This document shows positions 43,725 through 50,504 of a stretch of DNA of 64,000 nt, one piece after another; the first letter of the stretch is position 1, and every line of letters begins with the position of its first letter. The DNA is from Xanthomonas sp. DAR 35659 (GTDB taxonomy: Bacteria > Pseudomonadota > Gammaproteobacteria > Xanthomonadales > Xanthomonadaceae). The stretch spans positions 475,501 to 539,500 of the forward strand of contig NZ_CP162488.1 of NCBI RefSeq assembly GCF_041242975.1, given 5' to 3'. Below the pieces are notes generated by a model. It worked only from the letters and a program-made list of their open reading frames with translations. It made no database searches and was not told where the DNA came from. The position numbers and the translations under genes were made by a program.

Positions 43725-43865
43725 ATGGTCGGCAGCTGGATCGTCGGCGATGCGGCGTGCGGCATCGGCATCCGCGAGGACGATGGTCCGATCACCCGCG
43801 ACAGCGCGCGCTTCGTGCCGCACGCCATCGTCGAAGCGGGGCGGCCGGGCGTGCTGTATGCCTGA
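43725..43865 (+). pseudogene. ygiC 3' fragment (right of the IS)
   Basis: Near-identical (three or four differences) to 19840-19981, the last 46 codons and stop of ygiC: VGSWIVGDAACGIGIREDDG, ITRDSARFVPHAIVEAGRPG. Identity is higher than in the left fragment, so the two halves may have different histories. Confidence 0.8.
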
Positions 43866-43872
43866 ATGCCTG

Positions 43873-44077
43873 TCGCATCCGGAGCCCGCAGTGACGGTTC
43901 ATTGCCCGAACGTTCCACTCCGGGCCTAGGTAGCCAGCAAGTGTCTCTGGACCGACGTTCGCGTTGCCCCAGGCATTTTGAACGGCCTCCGGAATGCTGA
44001 TAGTCGTTGCCGTGCTCGAGCGGGTGCGCCTCCCAAGCGGAACGAAAGGAAGGACAGGCCTCAACGATGTAGAGCAT
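43873..44077 (-). pseudogene. frameshifted cassette gene remnant
   Basis: ATG at 44077 begins MLYIVEACPSFRSAWEAHPL, then a shift in frame gives ISIPEAVQNAWGNANVGPET and LAGYLGPEWNVRAMNRHC. The combination resembles small DUF7674-type proteins common in cassettes, but a central part is missing. It sits upstream of a truncated attC. Confidence 0.4.
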
Positions 44078-44098
44078 GGCTCGATCATGTTCGATGCG

Positions 44099-44116
44099 GC
44101 GAACGCTTGAATTAAG
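44099..44116 (-). repeat. attC fragment cut by the MITE
   Basis: Only the left part, GCGAACGCTTGAATTAAG, remains; the following bases are the MITE end at 44117. Confidence 0.6.
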
Positions 44117-44213
44117 GGCACCTCTAATAGCCCCCAAAAGCTACACATAAGCACTCGCAAGTGACGGATGTGCTTAGCGCGTAGCTTTCGAAATCGAGGT
44201 TACTAGAGGCGCC
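44117..44213. mobile_element. 97-bp MITE-like element, copy 2
   Basis: Same length as copy 1 at 14511-14607 with 8 substitutions. Ends are GGCACCTCTAATAGCC and GGTTACTAGAGGCGCC. Inserted in an attC site; the gene at 44216 starts its stop codon only three bases further on. Confidence 0.75.
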
Positions 44214-44215
44214 TA

Positions 44216-44527
44216 CTAGTCGCCGCCCGCGCCGCCACTGTACCCATCAACGCCGCTGCAACCACAGATGCCGATGCCCGGGCCGTCAGGAACGCCACCG
44301 TCGGATGGCAAGTAGAGTGGGTCAACTGTGCCGGGTGATGCGGGATCAGGTGCCTGAGTAGAAGCAAACACTGCACAGACGACTGCGCCAATGATTGGAA
44401 CGAGCCAGATAAGACCGAACTGCCACAGTCGTTGCGATGATGAGAAAACAGGGACACGTAGCACCACCACAGATGCAATGATGTTGACAATTGTAATAAC
44501 TACGATTGCTAGCAGCATCAGTTGCAT
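44216..44527 (-). CDS. small membrane protein, cassette of array 2
   Basis: Protein of 103 residues with two helices, MLLAIVVITIVNIIASVVVL and LWQFGLIWLVPIIGAVVCAV, separated by RVPVFSSSQR, and a glycine/proline-rich tail ending CGCSGVDGYSGGAGGD. The WxFxLIWLxPIIGA pattern resembles phospholipase-D-nuclease N-terminal type membrane segments. The stop abuts the MITE. Function unknown. Confidence 0.58.
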   Translation of the reverse strand: MQLMLLAIVVITIVNIIASVVVLRVPVFSSSQRLWQFGLIWLVPIIGAVVCAVFASTQAPDPASPGTVDPLYLPSDGGVPDGPGIGICGCSGVDGYSGGAGGD

Positions 44528-44543
44528 GGAAATATCCGAAACC

Positions 44544-44587
44544 GCCTAACGCCTGAATTAGTTCGACCCGCGAAGCGGGTTCGGCTT
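44544..44587 (-). repeat. attC site lacking its right end
   Basis: GCCTAAC and centre CGACCCGCGAAGCGGGTTCGG are intact, but the sequence after GGCTTGTG leaves the attC pattern, so the right box is lost. Confidence 0.65.
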
Positions 44588-44593
44588 GTGCCA

Positions 44594-44957
44594 TCACGCG
44601 TCACCGTTGAACACGACGCTTATGTACACCTTGTCGATGGGATCCCAGTACGCTTGGAAGTAGCAAGGATCCCCGTCAAAAACCACCACCATTTGTGCGG
44701 CGGCATACTGTGGAGGCGCGTCACAGAAAGCATTAACGAGAATGACTTGTCTGCCGTGGAGCTCCTGATCTTGGTACTGGAAGGTGTAGCTCCCCCAGTC
44801 TTGGAAGGATTTTGTGTGCTTGAGAAGCCTCGCGCGATACATAAGGCTCTATCTGCGATTTGGCCTCGGCTATAACTGGGTCACTCGGTCGCCATGATCC
44901 GCCGGGAACGGCCAGCCAGCTGCCGATTGCAATTGCTAAAGCTGCGAGATAATCCAT
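44594..44957 (-). pseudogene. frameshifted exported protein gene, cassette of array 2
   Basis: ATG at 44957 begins MDYLAALAIAIGSWLAVPGG and SDPVIAEAKSQIEPYVSRE. Near 44840 another frame takes over as ARLLKHTKSFQDWGSYTFQY, VILVNAFCDAPPQYAAAQMV, FQAYWDPIDKVYISVVFNGDA and stop at 44594. The two parts together resemble a small Xanthomonadaceae family ending in VNAFC...FNGxA. The span of 364 bases is one base off a multiple of three. If not joined, the 82-codon frame from 44842 alone might be expressed. Confidence 0.5.
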
Positions 44958-44962
44958 ATGGC

Positions 44963-45022
44963 ACTTAAAGCCTGAATTAAGCCGCGCCGCGAAGCGGCGT
45001 CGGCTTGAATGAATTGTTAGGT
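44963..45022 (-). repeat. attC site, 60 bp
   Basis: Left box ACTTAAA imperfect; centre GCGCCGCGAAGCGGCGTCGG and right box GTTAGGT typical. Confidence 0.78.
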
Positions 45023-45027
45023 TTCAA

Positions 45028-45363
45028 CTACTCATCCTGCCACGTGAGAGCTGGTGTGCGTTCCTGCCGTGGCAGCCAATACTCCAGTGCATCAAACGTC
45101 TGCTCAACCGAGACGCCAGAGATGTGGAAACCCCTATGTTCCAGCGCCCGCAGATTGCAAGAGCTTGGGCTGGTGGCTTCTATGATGAAGTTCCCGTAGT
45201 CCACGTCAGTTCCAAGGCATGCGATAACTATTGTGATGCCCGGTTGAAGATTGCTCTTTGCAAAAGCAAGAGCTTCGTCGGCCCTCACGGTGCGGAATGG
45301 TTCGCGGACGTGGGTTCCGTCTGCTGCCTCGATCTCGATTTCAAGGTGGGCTCCAGGATGCAT
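45028..45363 (-). CDS. soluble cassette protein of array 2, unknown function
   Basis: Protein of 111 residues from ATG at 45363 (MHPGAHLEIEIEAADGTHVR). Beta-rich by eye, with PGITIVIACLGTDVDYGNFI in the middle and a tail EYWLPRQERTPALTWQDE. No signal peptide or membrane segment. Not recognised. Starts 10 bases from the attC at 45373. Confidence 0.58.
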   Translation of the reverse strand: MHPGAHLEIEIEAADGTHVREPFRTVRADEALAFAKSNLQPGITIVIACLGTDVDYGNFIIEATSPSSCNLRALEHRGFHISGVSVEQTFDALEYWLPRQERTPALTWQDE

Positions 45364-45372
45364 GCTGTTGAA

Positions 45373-45432
45373 ACCTAACACCTGAGTTAAGCCGCGCCGC
45401 GAAGCGGCATCGGCTTGGACGAATTGTTAGGG
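45373..45432 (-). repeat. attC site, 60 bp
   Basis: ACCTAAC to GTTAGGG with centre GCGCCGCGAAGCGGCATCGG. Confidence 0.8.
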
Positions 45433-45448
45433 GCGTGAGTCATAAATG

Positions 45449-45793
45449 CTATAGCCCTAAGTAGTGGAAAGCGTTGTGATACCCGCCAACGTGCAGCGTG
45501 CTGTGGCTTGGCGCTCCCAGCACAAGCTTTGATCCGTCAATAGTGCCGACCCAACGGCCGCGTTCGTCTAATGCATCCGACGTTAGCGTTTGACGCGCAA
45601 CCTTGAATGGGATGACGTATGCATCGTTCTGGGTATGCGAGCCATTGATGATTAGGCAAAAGTCATCGCCATAGCGCTTGACGTAGTCGGTGACCTTGCC
45701 AGATGTGAAATCGAACCATCGGTTAGGCGCGGTAGCGTTGCGCAAGTAGTGGCGTCGGCGAAGCTTGGTCAGATGCTCATCTATGATTGCCAC
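45449..45793 (-). CDS. soluble cassette protein of array 2, unknown function
   Basis: Protein of 114 residues starting MAIIDEHLTKLRRRHYLRNA. The basic N-terminus is followed by FDFTSGKVTDYVKRYGDDFC, then DAYVIPFKVARQTLTSDALD, and the chain ends LHVGGYHNAFHYLGL. ATG at 45793 has GGAGA upstream. The DAYVIPFxxxxxx layout is seen in small restriction-like proteins, but no catalytic set is evident, so no function is claimed. Confidence 0.58.
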   Translation of the reverse strand: MAIIDEHLTKLRRRHYLRNATAPNRWFDFTSGKVTDYVKRYGDDFCLIINGSHTQNDAYVIPFKVARQTLTSDALDERGRWVGTIDGSKLVLGAPSHSTLHVGGYHNAFHYLGL

Positions 45794-45809
45794 AGAAATC
45801 TCCCCACAC

Positions 45810-45869
45810 CCCTAACGCTGGAAATAAGCCGCGTGCCGAAGGCACGTCGGCTTGATTGACTTGTTAGGC
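45810..45869 (-). repeat. attC site, 60 bp
   Basis: CCCTAAC to GTTAGGC with centre GCCGCGTGCCGAAGGCACGTCGG; contains the stop of the HEPN-like gene. Confidence 0.78.
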
Positions 45870-46487
45870 GGCGCCCGCCTGATGTGGCTCCTGCAGAAGT
45901 CGCTTTGCTTCTTCATGAATCCCCTGAAGGATAGTTGCAATAGAGTTGAATGATAGAGCGTGCTTTCCGATGCAGATGCTTTTCTGGTCATCCCCATAGC
46001 TCAAAACAACCATCTCGCCCCCTCCGAACTCGTTCTTGTTTATGGCGTCACCAACGTGCTCAAAAGAGTTCCTTATATCGATAAGCCACCCAGCGTGGGC
46101 ATCAATCAGTCGGCGCCTGATTCTATCTTGAGCAGGAGCGCTCAGATCTGCGCGCAAGTGCTGAAGCAAGTCCAAGGCTCGGCGTGTTGCGTTTAGACAG
46201 TTCTCCATATGGTCAGTGAATCCGAACAGATAGATGATTCTGCCACCGATCATTTCCTCGTAGCTGCGTCGCGACTCCGCGATCTGATCGAGCACTGCCT
46301 GCCTGGCCAATGAGTACTCATAGACAGCCTTATCGACTAGTCGAATGAGATTTCTTCGGATCAAGGCGGCATTCTGACTGAGTGTACCGTTGCCAATGAA
46401 AGCAGCTAGAAGAATGAGTCTGGGTTGCAGCCGCTCCAACTCCGGGTAGAGCGATGGCATGTGACATTCGGTGGGGACCATCGTCAT
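45864..46487 (-). CDS. all-helical cassette protein with a HEPN-like RX4H motif
   Basis: Protein of 207 residues, predicted almost wholly alpha-helical (LERLQPRLILLAAFIGNGTL, NLIRLVDKAVYEYSLARQAV, NCLNATRRALDLLQHLRADL). Residues 139-144 read RNSFEH, an R-x4-H motif placed at the start of a late helix, as in HEPN-fold RNases and HEPN-like antitoxin or defence proteins. The first cassette after attI2, so the best placed for expression in array 2. The stop lies in the attC box at 45864-45869. No partner such as a MNT nucleotidyltransferase is next to it. Fold assignment is tentative. Confidence 0.55.
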   Translation of the reverse strand: MTMVPTECHMPSLYPELERLQPRLILLAAFIGNGTLSQNAALIRRNLIRLVDKAVYEYSLARQAVLDQIAESRRSYEEMIGGRIIYLFGFTDHMENCLNATRRALDLLQHLRADLSAPAQDRIRRRLIDAHAGWLIDIRNSFEHVGDAINKNEFGGGEMVVLSYGDDQKSICIGKHALSFNSIATILQGIHEEAKRLLQEPHQAGAA

Positions 46488-46494
46488 GTGTGCC

Positions 46495-46540
46495 GCCTAA
46501 CTACTATTGGACCGCCTAAAAGCGGTGTTGCACCAAGTAT
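46495..46540 (-). other. attI site of integron 2
   Basis: GTTAGGC joined to TACTATTGGACCGCCTAAAA, the same sequence and hairpin as attI 1 at 13274-13320. The 120 bases that follow also parallel the intI 1 leader with scattered substitutions. Confidence 0.75.
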
Positions 46541-46660
46541 CGACTAACGCCGGAGGTCTGGAAAGGGGCGAATTCCTAACCCGTAACAATGACCTGTCAG
46601 ATGGTAGTCGCCGGTCTCGGGGTCGATGCTGGTTGTGTTATCCGACGTTTGAGCGGGCGT

Positions 46661-46828
46661 ATGAGTTACGCCCGTGACGATGCAGGCTTAACGGCGCGCC
46701 TGTCCTCCAAGCTGCTGGATCAGGTACGTGGTCGGCTGTGGCTTCGACATTGCAGCCTGCGCACCGAGCAGGCGTAGGTGGGCCGCATGCGGCGTTTCAT
46801 TCTGGCCAACGGCAAGCGGGATTCAATG
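46661..46828 (+). pseudogene. intI: truncated integron integrase
   Basis: ATG at 46661 begins MSYARDDAGLTARLSSKLLD, then QVRGRLWLRHCSLRTEQA, parallel to the start of intI 1. A TAG follows at once where intI 1 has TAT (tyrosine), the frame continues VGRMRRFILANGKRDS and then similarity ends. No catalytic region remains. It proves that an integron platform, not just loose cassettes, was brought to this locus. Confidence 0.85.
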
Positions 46829-46868
46829 CAGAGCGGCCGGAGACATCGCCATGGGCCGTGGCGTCGCG

Positions 46869-46928
46869 CTACAGCAACCCGTCGCGCTTGACCGCGAGAT
46901 AGCGCTGCACCAGCGCGCCGGGCAGTTC
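46869..46928. repeat. 60-bp direct repeat, right copy
   Basis: The original end of the DUF58 gene; 58 of 60 bases match 42363-42422. The similarity starts exactly at the stop codon. Confidence 0.85.
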
Positions 46929-48167
46929 CTCGGCGGTGACGTCGAGCACCATCACGCCGTGGCTGCGCAGCGCCTCGTGGGCGTCGCCGCGCTGCTGCAG
47001 GTAGCGGGCCACCGCGCCGGCCTGCACCGCTTGCTGCAGGTCGTCCACCTCCTGCGCCAGCACTTGGTCCAATTCGCGCTCGCGCAGGCTGGCCACGCAG
47101 ACCAGGTGGCGGCGTTGCAGCATCCGCACCGCGGCCAGCAGGTCCTCGATGTCCTCGTCGCGCACGTTGCTGACCAGCATCACCAGCGAGCGCCGGCGCT
47201 GGCGCAGCGACAGTTCGGTCGCCGCGGCCAGGTAGTCGGTGGCCACCGCCTGCGGCTGCAGGTCGTAGCTGGCGCGCAGCAGCGTATCGACGGTGCCCAT
47301 GCCGCGCTGCGGCGCCACCCAGCGCGCGTCGCCGCCGCTGGCCATCAGCCCGACCGCGTCGCCCTGGCGCAGCGCCAGGTACGACACCACCAGCGCGGCG
47401 TTGAGCACGTGGTCGAAATGCGACAGGCCGCTCTCGCTGGCCATCATCCGCCGCCCGGTGTCGATCAGCATCAGCAGTTGCTGGTTCTTCTCGTCCTGGT
47501 ACTCGCGCGAAATCAGCTTGCGCGCGCGCGAAGTGGCCTTCCAGTCGATCTGGCGCAGGCTGTCGCCGACCCGGTACTCGCGCATCTGGTGGAAATCGGT
47601 GCCTTCGCCGCGGCGCCGCTTCAGGTGCGCGCCGACCAGCCGCGAGGCCTGTTCGGCGCTGAACAGCGCGAAGCGGGTCAGCGGCGCGAAGTTCGGATAC
47701 ACGCGCACGGTCTGCACCGGGCCGGCCACGCGCCGCTGCCGCCACAGGCGCCAGGCCGAGTGCAGGCGCAGGTGGGTGCCGGCGAATTCGAAACGGCCGC
47801 GCGCGGTCGGGCGCAGCCGGTAGCTGAGGTGGGTCTCGGTGGCGGCGGGCAACAGCACCCGCCGCGGCAGGCCGTGCAGTTCCCAGCCGCTGGGCACCAG
47901 ATCGAACACGTCCACGGTCTGCCGCTGCGCGCTGTCGATGCGCAGCCCGACCTCGCGTTCGATGCCCAGCGGCAGCGCCTCGGGCAGTTCGCGGCGCAGC
48001 TGCGGCGTGGGCCGCCGCCACAGCCGCCATGCGTCCACCGCGGCGGCCACGCCGATCGCCCCGCCCAGCGCCTGCCACGACCACAGCGGCAGCGCCTCCA
48101 GCGCCGTGGCCAGGCCGTACAGCGCCCACAGGCCGAGCAGGGCCAGCAGTGGCGGGGCGGGTCTCAT
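46869..48167 (-). CDS. DUF58 protein of the MoxR operon
   Basis: Membrane-anchored protein of 432 residues. Two N-terminal helices (LLALLGLWALYGLATALEAL, ALGGAIGVAAAVDAW) precede the DUF58 region (GEGTDFHQMREYRVGDSLRQ, IDWKATSRARKLISREYQDE) and a von Willebrand A-like domain with a MIDAS-like LLMLIDTGRRMMAS. Such proteins work with MoxR AAA+ ATPases, perhaps as metal-dependent adaptors in chaperone-like assembly. ATG at 48167 was chosen because upstream in-frame codons fall in a repeat. Last gene of the operon on this strand order; a 158-bp repeat separates it from moxR. Confidence 0.85.
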   Translation of the reverse strand: MRPAPPLLALLGLWALYGLATALEALPLWSWQALGGAIGVAAAVDAWRLWRRPTPQLRRELPEALPLGIEREVGLRIDSAQRQTVDVFDLVPSGWELHGLPRRVLLPAATETHLSYRLRPTARGRFEFAGTHLRLHSAWRLWRQRRVAGPVQTVRVYPNFAPLTRFALFSAEQASRLVGAHLKRRRGEGTDFHQMREYRVGDSLRQIDWKATSRARKLISREYQDEKNQQLLMLIDTGRRMMASESGLSHFDHVLNAALVVSYLALRQGDAVGLMASGGDARWVAPQRGMGTVDTLLRASYDLQPQAVATDYLAAATELSLRQRRRSLVMLVSNVRDEDIEDLLAAVRMLQRRHLVCVASLRERELDQVLAQEVDDLQQAVQAGAVARYLQQRGDAHEALRSHGVMVLDVTAEELPGALVQRYLAVKRDGLL

Positions 48168-48176
48168 TGCTGGAGG

Positions 48177-48334
48177 GCCGGGATTGGGGAATGGGGAATG
48201 GGGAATCGCAACAGCGGGGCGCGTGCGTCTGAAGGCGTAATGGGAGCGATCTGGAGACGAGCAGGAAGCGCTTGCATTGCCGGCAATGCAGGCTTTTCCC
48301 ATTCCCGATTCCCCACTCCCGAATCCCGGCTCAT
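48177..48334. repeat. 158-bp inverted-repeat element with GGGAATGGGGAAT ends
   Basis: Left end CGGGATTGGGGAATGGGGAA and right end, read in reverse, CCGGGATTCGGGAGTGGGGA are imperfect inverted repeats. A perfect 16-bp palindrome GCATTGCCGGCAATGC lies at 48276-48291. Repeats of this type are frequent between genes in Xanthomonas and Stenotrophomonas. It overlaps the last bases of moxR. Confidence 0.6.
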
Positions 48335-49323
48335 TTCCGCGGCGCCTCCACCTTCGCCAGCAACGCGCCCAGCGCGTCGTCGGCGCTCTGGCCTTCGATC
48401 TGCAGTTCCGGCGCCAGGGCGATGCGGTGGCGCAGCGCCGGCTTGGCGATGTCGCGGATGTCGTCGGGGGTGACGAAGTCGCGGCCGGACAGCACCGCCT
48501 GCGCGCGCGCGGCGCGGATCAGCGCGATGCTGCCGCGCGGGCCGGCGCCGAGCGCGATGCCCGGCCAGCTGCGGGTGGCGGCGACGATGCGTACCGCGTA
48601 GTCGATCACCTGCGGGTCCACCACGATCGCCGCGGTGCCGCGCTGCATCGCCACCACGTCGTCGGCGCCGAGCACGCGCGGCACCTGCGACAGGTCGAAA
48701 TCGCCGGCGCTGCGTCCGGTGGTCACCGCTTCGACCATGCTCTTTTCGTCCTCCAGCTGCGGATAGTCGATCAGGACCTTCAGCAGGAAACGGTCCAGCT
48801 GCGCTTCCGGCAGCGGATAGGTGCCTTCCTGTTCGACCGGGTTCTGCGTGGCCAGGGCCAGGAACGGCGGCGCCAGCGGGAACGCCTTGCCTTCGATGGT
48901 GACCTGGCCTTCCTGCATCACTTCCAGCAGCGCCGACTGGGTCTTGGCCGGAGCGCGGTTGATCTCGTCGGCCAGCAGCAGGTGGGTGAACACCGGGCCG
49001 CGGCGGATCTTGAAGCTCTCGGTCTTGGGGTCGTACACGGCGTGACCGCTGACGTCGCTGGGCATCAGGTCGGGGGTGAACTGCACGCGCGCGTAGTTCA
49101 GCTCCAGCGCCTGCGCCAGCGCGCGCACCAGCAGGGTCTTGCCGAGGCCGGGCACGCCTTCGATCAGCACGTGGCCGCCGGCCAGCAGCGCGATCAGGAT
49201 CTGGTCGAGGACGTCGGGCTGGCCGATGAAGGCCTGGCCGACCGCGTTGCGGATCGCCTCGACGCGTTCGATCAGGCCGGGGCCGGCGAGCGGCGCGATG
49301 GAGTCGGCGGGTGCGGTGGTCAT
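48331..49323 (-). CDS. MoxR-family AAA+ ATPase
   Basis: Cytosolic AAA+ ATPase of 330 residues. Walker A at 56-63 (GVPGLGKT), Walker B LLLADEINR, sensor 1 FLALATQNPVEQEGTYPLPE, arginine finger region DRFLLK and the sensor 2 GPRGSIALIRAARAQAVLSG are all present. MoxR proteins act as chaperones that mature complexes together with VWA/DUF58 proteins. ATG at 49323 overlaps the stop of the gene before it (ATGA). Confidence 0.93.
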   Translation of the reverse strand: MTTAPADSIAPLAGPGLIERVEAIRNAVGQAFIGQPDVLDQILIALLAGGHVLIEGVPGLGKTLLVRALAQALELNYARVQFTPDLMPSDVSGHAVYDPKTESFKIRRGPVFTHLLLADEINRAPAKTQSALLEVMQEGQVTIEGKAFPLAPPFLALATQNPVEQEGTYPLPEAQLDRFLLKVLIDYPQLEDEKSMVEAVTTGRSAGDFDLSQVPRVLGADDVVAMQRGTAAIVVDPQVIDYAVRIVAATRSWPGIALGAGPRGSIALIRAARAQAVLSGRDFVTPDDIRDIAKPALRHRIALAPELQIEGQSADDALGALLAKVEAPRK

Positions 49324-50504
49324 AACTGGTTTCTCATCTGGACGAGGAGGCGAATGCGATCGCGGAAGGCGGCGTGTTGCTTGGGCGCCGGCATCTGCAG
49401 CGCCTGTTCGACCTGGGCCGGCGGCAGCCGCAGGCGTTCGGCGATGGCGGCGGCCTGGGCCGCTCCCTCCAGCGCGGCGGCGAGCGGCGCGCGCCGCCGC
49501 AGCCGGGTCAGGAACGCCTGGCGCACCGCCGTGTACAGCAGCGACGCCTTGCCGTAGCGGAACAGGTGCTCGCCGCTGGCGCGCACGTGCTCCAGCAGCG
49601 AGCGGCGGTCGGCCGCCGGCGCGGCCAGCAGCGGGCCGAAGCGTTGCTTGCGCGACCACAGCCAGGCCAGCAGCATCAGCAGCGCCGGCAACCACGCCGG
49701 CCAGCCACGGGTGAACAGGGTGCGCCACAGCGACGGCAGCTCGGCGGAATAGATCAGGTGGATGGTGCCGCGGCCGTAGTTGGGTTCCAGGATCTGCCGC
49801 GTCAGCAGGCGGTTGGCGTGGTCGCGCAAACCGCCATAGCGCAGTACCTCCGAGTCCTTCAGCGGCGAGTCCTTGCCGAACAGGGCGCGCAGGCTGCCAT
49901 CCTCGTTCTGCAGGAACTCCATGTCGGCCAGCACGTCCACGCTGCCGTCGCCATGCGGCAGGCGCGCGTACGCGTAGTCCTCGTCGCTGCCCCACCAGTT
50001 GAGCGCGGCGTCCTCGTCGATCTGGAAACGCCGGCCCTTGCAGAACAGCTTCGCGGGCTTCTCGCCGTCGGCCAGCGCCAGGCAATGGCCGGGCTTGCCG
50101 TCCTCCAGGGTGACGTCGAGCGCATCGAAGATCGGCAGCTTGGGCGCGTCCTCGCCGGCGGAGGGCGTGCGCAGGATCAGGTGCCCGCCCTGTTCGACCC
50201 AGGCCAGCAGCGCCTCGGTGTCGGGCTTGCTCAGCGCGCGCGGGTCGCCGAACAGCAGCACGCTGTCGTGGGGCTGCAGGCGCATCGCCGACAGGTCCAG
50301 GCGCTGCCGCGATTCGGCGCGCACGCCGTCGGCGCGCAGGGTCTGGCGCAAGGCGTACAACGGGTTGTACGCGGCCTCGCCGCGCGGCGGCAGCGCCAGT
50401 TCGCGTTCGGCGCGTTCGTAGCGGCCCAGGAACCAGGCGGTGAGCACGCCGACCACGACCACGCCGAGCAGGAAGATCAGCGCATTGCGGGTTCCGCTGT
50501 TCAT
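49320..50504 (-). CDS. DUF4350 membrane protein of the MoxR operon
   Basis: Protein of 394 residues with helix ALIFLLGVVVVGVLTAWFLG at the N-terminus, a DUF4350/GATase-like domain (AAYNPLYALRQTLRADGVRA, SVLLFGDPRALSKPDTEALL, WVEQGGHLILRTPSAGEDAP) facing the periplasm, and a second helix WLPALLMLLAWLWS at about 285 followed by a cytoplasmic helical tail. It overlaps both neighbours by four bases, so the operon is tightly coupled. Confidence 0.82.
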   Translation of the reverse strand: MNSGTRNALIFLLGVVVVGVLTAWFLGRYERAERELALPPRGEAAYNPLYALRQTLRADGVRAESRQRLDLSAMRLQPHDSVLLFGDPRALSKPDTEALLAWVEQGGHLILRTPSAGEDAPKLPIFDALDVTLEDGKPGHCLALADGEKPAKLFCKGRRFQIDEDAALNWWGSDEDYAYARLPHGDGSVDVLADMEFLQNEDGSLRALFGKDSPLKDSEVLRYGGLRDHANRLLTRQILEPNYGRGTIHLIYSAELPSLWRTLFTRGWPAWLPALLMLLAWLWSRKQRFGPLLAAPAADRRSLLEHVRASGEHLFRYGKASLLYTAVRQAFLTRLRRRAPLAAALEGAAQAAAIAERLRLPPAQVEQALQMPAPKQHAAFRDRIRLLVQMRNQL

